A stretch of 64,000 bases of DNA from Gilliamella sp. wkB178 (GTDB lineage: Bacteria > Pseudomonadota > Gammaproteobacteria > Enterobacterales > Orbaceae). The stretch spans positions 372,001 to 436,000 of the forward strand of contig NZ_LZGK01000011.1 in NCBI RefSeq assembly GCF_001690705.1, given 5' to 3'. Shown here in pieces: positions 44,303-54,160 of this stretch (within the stretch, counting starts at the first letter, position 1; every line of letters starts with the position of its first letter). The notes beneath the pieces are model-generated. The model made no database searches and was not told where the DNA came from. It saw only the letters and a program-made list of their open reading frames with translations. A program made the translations under genes and the position numbers.

Positions 44303-45190
44303 TTAATTAGTATGCAAACCGCCAGTGACACCATAAGTTTCGGCTGTGGTATAGCTTGATTCTTCAGAAGCTAAATGCACATATACACCACACAACTCAA
44401 CTGGTTGACCGGCACGTTCTAATGGCGTTTGTTTACCAAATTCTGGTATCACTTCACTCGGTTGCCCACCGCAAATTTGTAGTGGGGTCCACACTGGTCC
44501 CGGAGCCACACAATTTACCCGAATACCTTTATGCCCTAATTGTTTAGCTAAACCACGAGTAAACGCAATAATTGCTGACTTAGTTGAAGCATAATCTAAC
44601 AAATTAGCTCCCGGTTGAAAGGCTTGAACCGACGAAGTAGTAATGATGGTTGAGCCTGGTTTTAAATAACCTAAGGCAGCTTTAGTTACCCAAAATAGTG
44701 AGAACACATTAATTTCAAAGGTTTTTTTAAGTTGCTCGGTAGTTAAATCCATAATGTTTTCAACGGCAGTTTGTTTACCAGCAACCAAAGTCAAATTATC
44801 TAAACCACCAAGTTTATGATGTGCTTCTTCAACTAGCTTTTTGCAGAAAGACTCATCACTTAGATCACCCGGAATTAACACGGCTTTACGACCAGCAGCT
44901 TCAATGACTTTAGCCACTTCCTCAGCATCTTTTTGTTCATAAGGAAGGTAATTTATAGCAACATCTGCCCCTTCTTTGGCGTAGGCTATAGCGGCGGCGC
45001 GACCAATACCGGAATCACCACCAGTTACCAACATTTTACGCCCTACTAAACGTTGATGACCGATATAACTTTTTTCTCCACAATCAGGAAGCGGATTCAT
45101 TTCACATTGTAAAGCGGGTGCCGACTGTTTTTGTTTTGGAAATTTATCGTGATAATATTTGGAAATTGGATTGTACGTTTGTTTACTCAT
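44303..45190 (-). CDS. yghA: Short-chain dehydrogenase/reductase (YghA type)
   Basis: This 295-residue NAD(P)-dependent SDR enzyme is close to E. coli YghA throughout. It has an N-terminal extension with [11 protein letters not shown] and [14 protein letters not shown], the cofactor motif [12 protein letters not shown], the NVFSLFW segment, and the catalytic serine and Y-x-x-x-K in [10 protein letters not shown] and [11 protein letters not shown]. The substrate is not established; related enzymes reduce aldehydes or sugars. It is flanked on both sides by related lipoprotein genes on the same strand. Confidence 0.9.
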   Translation of the reverse strand: MSKQTYNPISKYYHDKFPKQKQSAPALQCEMNPLPDCGEKSYIGHQRLVGRKMLVTGGDSGIGRAAAIAYAKEGADVAINYLPYEQKDAEEVAKVIEAAGRKAVLIPGDLSDESFCKKLVEEAHHKLGGLDNLTLVAGKQTAVENIMDLTTEQLKKTFEINVFSLFWVTKAALGYLKPGSTIITTSSVQAFQPGANLLDYASTKSAIIAFTRGLAKQLGHKGIRVNCVAPGPVWTPLQICGGQPSEVIPEFGKQTPLERAGQPVELCGVYVHLASEESSYTTAETYGVTGGLHTN

Positions 45191-45430
45191 AATTTTCTCC
45201 TAAGTTAAACATGCATTTATAAAAAATCAATATAACTTAAACAAAATCAATTAACTAACTACAAAATCCTATTGTTGAGAATATTCTACATCTGTAAAAT
45301 ATATAATTGATCTAAATGACTAGACTAGGTTATTGTTAATGTAAACCTCCTGCTTAAAAGCCAATAAAAACAAATTTGGGTGTAATTAAAGTTGTATAAA
45401 ACGAAAAGCAGTTATCATTATCAAAACTAA

Positions 45431-45892
45431 TTAAGTTTGATTGGGTGCACAATCACTAGGTTCGATTTCAATAATGATGATTTCTTGATTATTAATAAAA
45501 TAATGATAATTGGCGCCATTGGGGAATAAAGTTTTTAGCTGCCTAATATCTTCGGTATCTTTACAATATGTTGCTAACAAATTATTACGTATTGTATCTT
45601 GAGTTGTTGGTAATAATAAAGCATATTTAGTTAATTTTTTTACATCATATTGATAATTAATCACGTTATCATTTTTATAAATACCCGTTAACGTAGTAAT
45701 TTGATCAACCGTAATGGGTAATTTTTTTCTAATAGGATTAATCACCGCATCTTGAGCTTCATCCAAATAATTATCTGGCGATGAAGGTTCAATTATACTG
45801 TTATCATTCTGACTTGAATTGGGTTTGGCATTATCACAACTGACTAAAATTAAACTAACAAATATTAAAGCTATTTTTTTTAACATTTTCAT
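45431..45892 (-). CDS. Predicted lipoprotein of unknown function (paralogue of 43626-44162)
   Basis: This 153-residue protein has a lipoprotein signal (MKMLKKIALIFVSLILVSC, Cys 19), then an asparagine/serine linker. The C-terminal domain resembles the lipoprotein at 43626-44162, sharing the AVINPIRKKLP/VINGIKKLLP segment, NNLLATYC and a terminal PSDC. The frame reaches 46021, but translation from ATG 45892 (or 45886) behind AGGGAAT gives the signal peptide. The two conserved cysteines (LxxYC and PSDC) could form a disulphide. Function unknown. Confidence 0.75.
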   Translation of the reverse strand: MKMLKKIALIFVSLILVSCDNAKPNSSQNDNSIIEPSSPDNYLDEAQDAVINPIRKKLPITVDQITTLTGIYKNDNVINYQYDVKKLTKYALLLPTTQDTIRNNLLATYCKDTEDIRQLKTLFPNGANYHYFINNQEIIIIEIEPSDCAPNQT

Positions 45893-46106
45893 ATTCCCTA
45901 ATTTAGTCACTAAATCGCAATTATGAAGACTTATAAAACTTAGCCAATATTTAGAACAATCTTTAAAATTTGTTTTTTTTAGATTTCTTAACATGTTATT
46001 TAGAACAATATTAAAAAGCAATAAAAAACAGTTGCACTTTTTTAAAAAACGAGTATTTTGTTAAAAATCAGTTTAATAAATGACAAGATAGTTTAAATAT
46101 AACATT

Positions 46107-46190
46107 ATGAATTTATCACTCACTACTCTCCTCATTAGCATTATTGTCAGCGTGGTCATTATTCCTGCGCGGGGGCGTTTTTTGAGTTAA
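46107..46190 (+). CDS. ilvL: ilv operon leader peptide
   Basis: This 27-codon ORF starts MNLSLTTLLISIIVSVVII and ends at TAA. Thirteen of its first 19 residues are Leu, Ile or Val, with no other hydrophobic type, as expected for attenuation by charged Leu/Ile/Val tRNAs. It precedes a strong terminator and ilvG. A GCGCGGGGGCG segment at its 3' end can pair with the 5' arm of that terminator, giving the alternative structure. Confidence 0.9.
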   Translation: MNLSLTTLLISIIVSVVIIPARGRFLS

Positions 46191-46212
46191 ATATATGTTG
46201 ATATATAAAATC

Positions 46213-46247
46213 AAAACCCCCGCCCCAAAAAAGCGGGGGTTTTTTTT
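46213..46247 (+). terminator. ilvGM attenuator terminator
   Basis: AAAACCCCCGC (46213-46223) pairs with GCGGGGGTTTT (46233-46243), followed by an unbroken T-run to 46247. It lies between the leader peptide stop codon and ilvG. The CCCCCGC arm is also complementary to GCGGGGG at ~46171-46177 in the leader-peptide region, which would form the competing hairpin when the ribosome stalls. Confidence 0.9.
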
Positions 46248-46286
46248 GAGGCTTAAATGATTAAAACAAAAACAAGTGAGGAATGA

Positions 46287-47963
46287 ATGTTAGGAACACA
46301 GTGGATAGTAAAAACTCTAAAAGAAAAAGGGGTTACCACCGTTTTTGGGTATCCAGGTGGTCAAATAATGCCTCTTTATGATGCGCTTTATGATGGTGGT
46401 ATTGAACATGTACTTTGCCGTCATGAACAAGGTGCCGCCATGGCCGCCATCGGTTATGCTAGAGCAACCGGAAAGATAGGCGTTTGTATTGCAACCTCAG
46501 GTCCAGGCGCTACTAATATCATTACTGGATTGGCCGATGCCTTAATTGATTCTGTTCCGGTACTTGCCATAACCGGTCAAGTTCCTAATTCATTAATAGG
46601 CACTGATGCCTTTCAGGAAGTTGATGTTTTAGGTTTATCCTTAGCATGTACTAAACATAGTTATTTAGTTGATAATCCCCAGGACTTACCTAATATCTTA
46701 GAGGAGGCGTTTAACTTAGCCAACTCAGGCAGGCCGGGACCCGTTCTTATTGATGTTCCCAAAGATATCCAGCTTGCTAACCTTGACTATCAGCAATACT
46801 TAACACCAACCACTTATAAACCTAAACTTAATAACCCTAAACTATCATCCTATACTCCTGCCGATATCCAACTGGCCAAAACCATGATTGCGCAAGCACA
46901 AAAACCAATGCTATATATTGGTGGCGGTGTTGGTTTGTCCGGGGCAATTTCAGAATTACGTGCATTTATGGTCTTGACCCAAATACCGAGTGTTTCAACA
47001 TTAAAAGGATTAGGCGCTGCCGATCTTAATAATCCATATTATTTAGGGCTAATCGGCATGCATGGCTCTAAAGTTGCCAATTTAGCCGTTCAAGAATGTG
47101 ATTTATTAATTGCCTTAGGTGTAAGGTTTGATGATAGAGTAACCGGTAATCTTAATGAATTTGCTCGTCATGCTAAAGTTATTCATGTAGATATAGATCA
47201 AGCAGAAATTAATAAATTAAAACAGACGCATTTAGGATTACAAGGTGATATTAAACAAGTATTACCACTTATTAACCAAACCGTTGCTATAGCACCATGG
47301 CAACATAGAATTGACGAACTAAAAAAACAATATCCAACCCGCTATGATCACCCGGGTGAACCAATTTATGCTCCGGCATTATTAAAAAATATCTCGGAAC
47401 GCAAATCCGCCACCACTATTATCACTACTGACGTTGGCCAACACCAAATGTGGACTGCACAGCACATGCGTTTTAACCATCCACAAAATTTTATCACCTC
47501 TAGTGGCCTTGGCACTATGGGTTTTGGTTTGCCGGCAGCCATTGGCGCCCAATTGGCCAGACCGAATGATTGCGTAATTTGTATTTCTGGTGATGGTTCT
47601 TTTATGATGAATATACAAGAGCTAACTACGATTAAACGTAAAAAATTGCCGATAAAAATCGTATTAATAGACAACCAACGCCTAGGTATGGTGCGGCAAT
47701 GGCAAGAATTATTTTTTAATGAAAGATATAGCGAAACTAATCTCTCGGATAACCCTGACTTTTTAATGCTAGCCAAAGCCTTTGACATTCCGGGGCAAAA
47801 AATCACTAGCAAATCCGAAATTAACTCAGCTTTGGATAATCTATTTAATTCACCTGGTGCCTATTTACTGCATGTCAGTATTGATGAATTAGAAAATGTT
47901 TGGCCATTAGTACCACCAGGCGCCGCCAATGAAAATATGCTAGATAAAAGTCACAAGGAGTAA
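46287..47963 (+). CDS. ilvG: Acetolactate synthase II large subunit
   Basis: IlvG condenses pyruvate with pyruvate or 2-ketobutyrate to begin valine/isoleucine synthesis, using thiamine diphosphate and FAD. The 558-residue protein is intact, unlike the frameshifted ilvG of E. coli K-12. It has [16 protein letters not shown], the catalytic glutamate in [35 protein letters not shown], and the cofactor motif [21 protein letters not shown]. It follows the attenuator and precedes ilvM by 3 bp. Confidence 0.96.
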   Translation: MLGTQWIVKTLKEKGVTTVFGYPGGQIMPLYDALYDGGIEHVLCRHEQGAAMAAIGYARATGKIGVCIATSGPGATNIITGLADALIDSVPVLAITGQVPNSLIGTDAFQEVDVLGLSLACTKHSYLVDNPQDLPNILEEAFNLANSGRPGPVLIDVPKDIQLANLDYQQYLTPTTYKPKLNNPKLSSYTPADIQLAKTMIAQAQKPMLYIGGGVGLSGAISELRAFMVLTQIPSVSTLKGLGAADLNNPYYLGLIGMHGSKVANLAVQECDLLIALGVRFDDRVTGNLNEFARHAKVIHVDIDQAEINKLKQTHLGLQGDIKQVLPLINQTVAIAPWQHRIDELKKQYPTRYDHPGEPIYAPALLKNISERKSATTIITTDVGQHQMWTAQHMRFNHPQNFITSSGLGTMGFGLPAAIGAQLARPNDCVICISGDGSFMMNIQELTTIKRKKLPIKIVLIDNQRLGMVRQWQELFFNERYSETNLSDNPDFLMLAKAFDIPGQKITSKSEINSALDNLFNSPGAYLLHVSIDELENVWPLVPPGAANENMLDKSHKE

Positions 47964-47966
47964 GCC

Positions 47967-48197
47967 ATGAGCGAATTAACTAACTACCAATTTACCATAA
48001 AGGCTTACGATCAATTAGGTTCACTAGAACGAATTTTACGAGTGATTCGCCACCGCGGCGGTCATCTTGAAAAGCTGCAAATGCAAACTGCGGAACATAA
48101 TACCTTTGTATTAAACTTGGTGGTAACCACTAAAAGATCGATTACCAGTTTGCAAAATCAACTGGCAAAGCTAGTTGATGTAATAACCATTGAGTGA
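47967..48197 (+). CDS. ilvM: Acetolactate synthase II small subunit
   Basis: IlvM is the ACT-domain regulatory subunit that IlvG needs for activity and stability. The 76-residue protein has the ACT pattern FTIKAYDQLGSLERILRVIR followed by HRGGHLEKLQM. It is in operon with ilvG (3-bp gap) behind a GGAG ribosome binding site. Valine-resistance of isozyme II is known for the family and cannot be read from sequence. Confidence 0.93.
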   Translation: MSELTNYQFTIKAYDQLGSLERILRVIRHRGGHLEKLQMQTAEHNTFVLNLVVTTKRSITSLQNQLAKLVDVITIE

Positions 48198-48262
48198 TAG
48201 TTTTTTATTACTACCAAGTCAATAAAGTAATAACTAACAATTAGATAAGTATATATTTATAA

Positions 48263-48291
48263 GTTAAACAAAGTAGAAAGTATAGTATAAT
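48263..48291 (+). promoter_or_regulatory. Possible internal promoter upstream of ilvE
   Basis: TATAAT at 48286-48291 has a weak -35-like TTAAAC 16 bp upstream, in the 170-bp gap between ilvM and ilvE. An internal promoter would let ilvE be expressed independently of attenuation. Confidence 0.35.
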
Positions 48292-48367
48292 GCTTGACCG
48301 TTAATTAAGAAAAAGCACGCAGCAACATACATACTGAACAATTAAGAAAATTTGAGAGGAAAACAAA

Positions 48368-49297
48368 ATGGGTTCTACAGCAAAATCTGATTATATTTGG
48401 TTTAATGGTGAAATGGTTCCATGGGCAGACGCTAAAGTACATGTAATGTCACATGCTTTACATTATGGAACGTCAGTGTTTGAAGGTGTTCGTTGCTATA
48501 ATACGCATAAAGGCCCGGCTATTTTCCGTCATAAAGAACACGCACAAAGATTATTAAATTCAGCCAAAATTTATCGCTTACCTGTGCCCTATTCTCTTGA
48601 AGAAATCATGGCAGCCACAAGGCAAACCCTTATAAAAAATAAATTAAATAGTGCTTATATCCGCCCACTAGTATTTATTGGCGATGTTGGTATGGGCGTT
48701 AACCCACCAGATGGTTATAAAACCGATGTAATGATTGCTGCTTTCCCTTGGGGTGCCTATTTAGGTGAAGACGCCTTAGACCAAGGTATTGACGCTATGG
48801 TTTCATCATGGCACCGCGTTGCTTCCAACACCATCCCTGCGGCAGCCAAAGCTGGTGGTAACTATTTATCTTCATTATTGATTGGTTCTGAAGCCCGTGC
48901 TAATGGATTCCAAGAAGGCTTAGCCTTAGATGTTCATGGTCACCTTTCAGAAGGTGCTGGCGAAAATGTCTTTGTTATTAAAGATAAAGTGTTATATACA
49001 CCGGTACTTTCATCTTCTGCCTTACCGGGTATTACTCGTGATGCCGTATTAACCCTAGCTCGTGATTTAGGTATCGAAATTCGTGAACAAACCTTATCGC
49101 GCGAAGCTCTTTACTTAGCAGACGAAGTCTTTATGACAGGTACCGCAGCTGAAATTACCCCAGTACGTAGCGTTGATCGTATTCAAGTTGGTATTGGCCG
49201 TTGTGGACCAATGACCAAACAAATCCAGCAAACCTTCTTCGGATTATTCAATGGCAAAACTGAAGATAAATATGGTTGGTTAGATCCGGTTAAATAA
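48368..49297 (+). CDS. ilvE: Branched-chain amino acid aminotransferase
   Basis: IlvE performs the final transamination for Val, Ile and Leu with glutamate and PLP. The 309-residue fold-type IV enzyme shows HALHYGTSVFEGVRCY, the PLP lysine in AAKAGGNYLSSLL, DVHGHLSEGAGENVFVI and LSREALYLADEVFMTGTAAE. A GAGAGGAAAA ribosome binding site precedes it. A rho-independent terminator follows 15 bp after the stop codon. Confidence 0.96.
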   Translation: MGSTAKSDYIWFNGEMVPWADAKVHVMSHALHYGTSVFEGVRCYNTHKGPAIFRHKEHAQRLLNSAKIYRLPVPYSLEEIMAATRQTLIKNKLNSAYIRPLVFIGDVGMGVNPPDGYKTDVMIAAFPWGAYLGEDALDQGIDAMVSSWHRVASNTIPAAAKAGGNYLSSLLIGSEARANGFQEGLALDVHGHLSEGAGENVFVIKDKVLYTPVLSSSALPGITRDAVLTLARDLGIEIREQTLSREALYLADEVFMTGTAAEITPVRSVDRIQVGIGRCGPMTKQIQQTFFGLFNGKTEDKYGWLDPVK

Positions 49298-49312
49298 CAA
49301 AGTATGCTCAAA

Positions 49313-49344
49313 TCCACCGATAAGTTCGGTGGAGTTTTTTTTAA
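49313..49344 (+). terminator. Terminator between ilvE and ilvD
   Basis: TCCACCG-ataagtt-CGGTGGA followed by eight T. In E. coli ilvGMEDA is a continuous transcript, so this strong site suggests ilvDA is largely expressed from its own promoter in the 49345-49404 gap. Confidence 0.85.
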
Positions 49345-49404
49345 AAAATTGAATTAAGTACTGAAAAATCGGTCACTTACATAATAAAAACTTGGGAGCA
49401 AGAA

Positions 49405-51255
49405 ATGCCTAAATATCGTTCCGCAACCTCAGTTGAAGGTCGCAATATGGCGGGGGCCCGCGCCCTATGGCGTGCAACGGGCGTAAAAAATGAAGACTTT
49501 GGTAAACCCATCATCGCTGTAGTCAACTCTTTCACTCAATTTGTACCGGGCCATGTCCACCTTAAAGATATTGGACAATTAGTTGCCAAACAAATTGAAC
49601 AATCAGGTGGCATTGCCAAAGAATTTAATACTATTGCTGTAGATGATGGCATTGCAATGGGGCACAGTGGCATGCTGTACTCACTACCATCCAGAGAACT
49701 CATTGCCGATTCTGTAGAGTACATGGTAAATGCTCATTGTGCCGATGCCATGATCTGCATTTCCAACTGTGACAAAATTACTCCCGGAATGTTAATGGCT
49801 TCATTACGCCTTAATATTCCAACAGTGTTTGTATCCGGTGGTCCAATGGAAGCCGGTAAAACTAAACTATCCGATCAGATCATCAAATTAGATCTTATCG
49901 ACGCCATGATTCAAAGTGCTAATCCTAATGTTAGTGACGACGACAGTCGTGTAATTGAAGAATCAGCATGCCCTACTTGTGGTTCTTGCTCGGGAATGTT
50001 CACCGCTAATTCAATGAATTGCTTAACCGAAGCCTTAGGACTCTCACTACCGGGCAATGGTTCACTAGTTGCCACGCATAAACAACGTGAACAATTATTC
50101 CTTGATGCGGCCAAACGTATTGTAGAAATTACCAAAAGTTATTATGAACACGATGACGAATCCTATTTACCACGCTCCATTGCCACTAAAGCCGCTTATG
50201 AAAATGCCATGTCATTAGATATTGCCATGGGTGGTTCAACCAATACGGTACTGCATTTACTAGCTACCGCCCAAGAAGGTGAAATTGACTTTACCATGTC
50301 CGACATTGATAGACTCTCTCGTAAAGTCCCGCATTTATGTAAAGTAGCCCCAAGTACTGCCATCTATCATATGGAGGATGTACACCGCGCTGGTGGCGTA
50401 ATAGCGATCTTAGCCGAACTGGATAAAGCCGGCTTACTTAACCGCAATGTGCATAATGTGCTAGGGCTATCATTACCAGAAACCTTAGCTAAATATGACA
50501 TTACCCAAACAACTGACGCCGCAATTAAAAAAATGTATCGCAGTGGCCCTGCGGGCATCCGCACCACTAAGGCATTTTCGCAAGATTGCTATTGGGACAC
50601 CCTGGATGATGATCGTGAAAATGGTTGTATACGTGACCAAGCTCATGCGTACAGCCAAGATGGCGGATTAGCAACCTTATACGGCAATGTAGCCCTAGAT
50701 GGTGCAATAGTTAAAACTGCTGGGGTAGCCGCCGAAAATCTAGTATTCCGTGGCCCCGCCAAAGTGTTTGAAAGCCAAGAAGACGCTGTAGATGCCATTT
50801 TAGGCGGTAAAGTTGTAGAAGGTGATGTGGTCGTTATTATTTATGAAGGCCCTAAAGGCGGCCCGGGCATGCAAGAAATGCTCTACCCAACCAGTTATTT
50901 AAAATCCATGGGATTAGGTAAAAAATGTGCCTTAATAACCGATGGCCGCTTCTCCGGTGGTTCATCAGGTTTATCCATTGGCCATATTTCGCCAGAAGCT
51001 GCTAATGGTGGCGTGATCGGATTAGTGCGTGACGGCGATATTATTGATATTGATATTCCTAATCGTAAATTGGTATTAGATGTTCCAGCCTGTGATCTTG
51101 ATCTACGCCGGGTGGCCGAACTTGAACGTGGTGATAAAGCCTTTACCCCACATAAACGCGACCGCAATGTTTCATTTGCACTAAGAGCTTATGCTAGTTT
51201 AGCTACCAGTGCAGATAAAGGTGCCGTACGTGATAAAAGCAAATTAGGTGGCTAA
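49405..51255 (+). CDS. ilvD: Dihydroxy-acid dehydratase
   Basis: IlvD dehydrates the IlvC products to 2-keto acids using an iron-sulphur cluster. The 616-residue protein has cluster cysteines in [12 protein letters not shown] and in [18 protein letters not shown]. The [18 protein letters not shown] segment is typical of the family, as is the C-terminal [15 protein letters not shown]. ilvA starts 3 bp after its stop codon. Confidence 0.97.
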   Translation: MPKYRSATSVEGRNMAGARALWRATGVKNEDFGKPIIAVVNSFTQFVPGHVHLKDIGQLVAKQIEQSGGIAKEFNTIAVDDGIAMGHSGMLYSLPSRELIADSVEYMVNAHCADAMICISNCDKITPGMLMASLRLNIPTVFVSGGPMEAGKTKLSDQIIKLDLIDAMIQSANPNVSDDDSRVIEESACPTCGSCSGMFTANSMNCLTEALGLSLPGNGSLVATHKQREQLFLDAAKRIVEITKSYYEHDDESYLPRSIATKAAYENAMSLDIAMGGSTNTVLHLLATAQEGEIDFTMSDIDRLSRKVPHLCKVAPSTAIYHMEDVHRAGGVIAILAELDKAGLLNRNVHNVLGLSLPETLAKYDITQTTDAAIKKMYRSGPAGIRTTKAFSQDCYWDTLDDDRENGCIRDQAHAYSQDGGLATLYGNVALDGAIVKTAGVAAENLVFRGPAKVFESQEDAVDAILGGKVVEGDVVVIIYEGPKGGPGMQEMLYPTSYLKSMGLGKKCALITDGRFSGGSSGLSIGHISPEAANGGVIGLVRDGDIIDIDIPNRKLVLDVPACDLDLRRVAELERGDKAFTPHKRDRNVSFALRAYASLATSADKGAVRDKSKLGG

Positions 51256-51257
51256 TT

Positions 51258-52799
51258 GTGAAACAACAAACGACAAATTTAACCGGTGCTGATTATTTAA
51301 AAGCAACCCTCCGCTCAGCAGTTTATGATGTTGCTCAAGTCACACCTTTAGAAACGATGGAAAAAATCTCCTCCAGATTAAATAACCAAATTTTCGTCAA
51401 ACGTGAAGACCGCCAGCTGGTGCATAGTTTCAAAATCCGTGGAGCACAAGCAATGATTGCTAGCCTAAATGCGGAAGAACGCCAACGCGGAGTTATTGCC
51501 GCCTCAGCCGGTAACCATGCTCAAGGGGTAGCCTTATCAGCGAGCAGATTAGGGATTAGTTCCTTAATTGTCATGCCACTCACTACTGCCGACATCAAAG
51601 TTGAAGCAGTAAAAAGTTTTGGTGGTGAAGTGCTCCTATATGGTGCTAACTTTGATGAAGCCAAAGCTAAGGCTTTAGAACTAGTTGAACAACAAAATCG
51701 CATTTTCATTCCGCCATTTGATCATCCACTGGTTATTGCCGGGCAAGGTAGTATTGCCATGGAATTATTACAGCAAAATGCTAAACTCGATCGCATTTTT
51801 GTGCCAGTTGGTGGTGGTGGTTTAGCCGCAGGGATTGCTGTTTTAATCAAACAAATCATGCCATCAATCAAAGTCATCGCCGTAGAGCCCGCCGATGCTG
51901 CCTGCTTAAAAGCGGCATTAGATGCAGGTAAACCGGTTGATTTAGAACGTGTGGGATTATTTGCTGAAGGTGTTGCGGTTAAACGCATTGGCGATGAAAC
52001 TTTCAGACTCTGCCAAAAATACATTGATGACATAGTAACCGTGGATAGCGACGAAATTTGTGCCGCTGTCAAAGATCTGTTTGATGATGTGCGGGCTATT
52101 GCGGAGCCTTCAGGTGCCGTTGCCCTTGCCGGGCTAAAAAAATATGTGGAACAACATAATATTTTTGGGGAAAACCTAGCACATATTTTATCGGGAGCTA
52201 ATTTAAACTTTCACAACTTACGTTACATTTCTGAACGTTGCGAATTAGGTGAAAAACGCGAAGTTTTACTTGCCGTAACTATTCCTGAAAAACAAGGTAG
52301 TTTTTTAAGTTTCTGTCAACTATTAGGTGGCCGTTCGGTAACTGAATTTAGCTACCGTTATCATGATGAAAATTTAGCTTGTATTTTTGTTGGCGTTAAA
52401 ATTTCCAAAATCAACGAAAAAGACGAAATCATGCAAGAACTCACCTCAGCAGGTTATCAAGTGGTTGATTTAACTGAAGACGAAATGGCTAAATTACATG
52501 TCCGCTACATGATCGGCGGTAAACCATTTAAACAGTTACAAGAACAAATATACAGCTTTGAATTCCCGGAATCGCAAGGTGCTTTACTCAAGTTTTTACA
52601 AACCCTAGGCACTAATTGGAATATTTCCATGTTCCATTACCGCAGTCATGGCACCGATTATGGGCGGGTATTAGCTGCATTTGAAATTAACGAAAGCAAT
52701 AATAGTAATTTCAATGAACACTTAACCGAACTGGGTTATGGCTTCCATAATGAAACTGAAAACCCTTCGTTAAAACTATTCTTGACCAACCAACCTTAA
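51258..52799 (+). CDS. ilvA: Biosynthetic threonine ammonia-lyase
   Basis: IlvA deaminates threonine to 2-ketobutyrate, the isoleucine precursor. The 513-residue protein starts with GTG, 3 bp after ilvD. It has the PLP lysine in HSFKIRGAQAM, SAGNHAQGVALS, the PVGGGGLAAGIAV glycine loop, and two C-terminal ACT-like regulatory domains (EKREVLLAVTIPEKQGSF and EQIYSFEFPESQGALLKFL), which mark the long, isoleucine-inhibited biosynthetic form rather than the catabolic TdcB. Confidence 0.96.
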   Translation: MKQQTTNLTGADYLKATLRSAVYDVAQVTPLETMEKISSRLNNQIFVKREDRQLVHSFKIRGAQAMIASLNAEERQRGVIAASAGNHAQGVALSASRLGISSLIVMPLTTADIKVEAVKSFGGEVLLYGANFDEAKAKALELVEQQNRIFIPPFDHPLVIAGQGSIAMELLQQNAKLDRIFVPVGGGGLAAGIAVLIKQIMPSIKVIAVEPADAACLKAALDAGKPVDLERVGLFAEGVAVKRIGDETFRLCQKYIDDIVTVDSDEICAAVKDLFDDVRAIAEPSGAVALAGLKKYVEQHNIFGENLAHILSGANLNFHNLRYISERCELGEKREVLLAVTIPEKQGSFLSFCQLLGGRSVTEFSYRYHDENLACIFVGVKISKINEKDEIMQELTSAGYQVVDLTEDEMAKLHVRYMIGGKPFKQLQEQIYSFEFPESQGALLKFLQTLGTNWNISMFHYRSHGTDYGRVLAAFEINESNNSNFNEHLTELGYGFHNETENPSLKLFLTNQP

Positions 52800-52809
52800 T
52801 CCCTTTAAT

Positions 52810-52835
52810 AACGACTATTGCAAGCAATAGTCGTT
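52810..52835 (+). terminator. Hairpin after ilvA
   Basis: AACGACTATTGC and GCAATAGTCGTT form a perfect 12-bp stem around a 2-base centre, just after the ilvA stop codon. There is no T-run, so intrinsic termination would be weak. It may protect the 3' end. Confidence 0.5.
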
Positions 52836-53050
52836 GTCACTATAACCAATATAGAAGATTAAATGCTCCGTTAACAATCCTATTTAAGGATCATCCACAG
52901 CCTATTGCTATTATTAATGATTAAGTACATATTATGTATACAATAATAATATAAAATTCAATTTGATTGGTTAAAGTAAATAAGCAAATAATAGCAATAT
53001 TCTCATTAGAATTTATTCATTTTACTAAATATTAAAATAGAGCCACCGCC

Positions 53051-54040
53051 ATGATTAAACTCGCCATAATAGGCACTAATTGGATCACCGACAAATTTAT
53101 TGCAGCTGCGTTGCAAAGCCAACAATACCAATTGGTAGCCGTTTATTCACGCAGCCTTGATAAGGGGCGACTATTTGCACAAAAATATCATATTGACAGC
53201 GTATATACCGATTTGGATGAGTTAGCTAAAAATCCGCAAATCGATGCCATTTACATTGCCAGCCCTAATTCATTACATTTTAACCAAGCAAAATTAATGC
53301 TCGAAAATGGCAAAGATGTGATTTGTGAAAAACCATTAACCTCAAATTTAAAGCAAACCCAAGCATTAATTGAGATTGCCATTAACCACCAGCAAGTCCT
53401 TTTTGAAGCACTAAAAACCTACTATTTACCTAATTACCAGCAAATACGCAACTATTTACCCAAATTAGGTAAAATCCATAAAGTGCTATTGAATTATTGC
53501 CAATATTCTTCCCGCTACCCGAGTTACTTAAAGGGGGAAAATCCTAACACTTTCAATCCATTATTTTCTAATGGGTCAATAATGGACATTGGTGTTTATC
53601 CGCTTAATTTTGCCATTGGCCTATGGGGCAAACCAACAACTATCTCAGCAACGGCTAGCTTACTCGAATCAGGTGTGGACGGGCATGGTTCGGTAATAAT
53701 GGAGTATGAAGATTTTGAAGTCATCATTTGGCATTCTAAAGTGAGTAATTCCTATATCCCTAGCGAAATTCAAGGCCAAGATGGCGCCTTAATAATTAAT
53801 CAGCTATCCATTTGCCAACAAGTCAGCTATCAACCTAGGCAAGCTGAGCTGCAAGATATTTCCGTACCGCAAAATAGTAATGACATGTTTTACGAAGCCA
53901 ACCACTTTGCCCAACTGTGCCAGCAGCGGCAAATTGAACATAATGGCTTAAGCAATTCACTCACCGCAGCAGAATTACTAACTACTATAAGGCAACAAAC
54001 TGGGGTGATCTTTCCGGCGGATCAATTTGATTTACCTTAA
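53051..54040 (+). CDS. Gfo/Idh/MocA-family oxidoreductase
   Basis: This 329-residue NAD(P)-dependent oxidoreductase has an N-terminal Rossmann fold (KLAIIGTNWITDKFIAAAL), the conserved strand IDAIYIASPNSLHF and the family EKPLTSN motif with the catalytic lysine at about residue 95. The C-terminal domain has NGSIMDIGVYPLNFAI, which contains the usual D-x-G-x-Y-P signature. Substrates in this family are sugars, inositols or related alcohols. None can be assigned, and the neighbours give no pathway hint. Confidence 0.85.
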   Translation: MIKLAIIGTNWITDKFIAAALQSQQYQLVAVYSRSLDKGRLFAQKYHIDSVYTDLDELAKNPQIDAIYIASPNSLHFNQAKLMLENGKDVICEKPLTSNLKQTQALIEIAINHQQVLFEALKTYYLPNYQQIRNYLPKLGKIHKVLLNYCQYSSRYPSYLKGENPNTFNPLFSNGSIMDIGVYPLNFAIGLWGKPTTISATASLLESGVDGHGSVIMEYEDFEVIIWHSKVSNSYIPSEIQGQDGALIINQLSICQQVSYQPRQAELQDISVPQNSNDMFYEANHFAQLCQQRQIEHNGLSNSLTAAELLTTIRQQTGVIFPADQFDLP

Positions 54041-54160
54041 CCCGGTAATAACCAATAAGCGGTGTTGGCAACCATTAAACTAACAATAAGTTAACCGTGC
54101 CACCACCGCTATCCATTAGCAAACTAATGCCAATAATCAAACTTGCCAGAGTTGTTTGGA

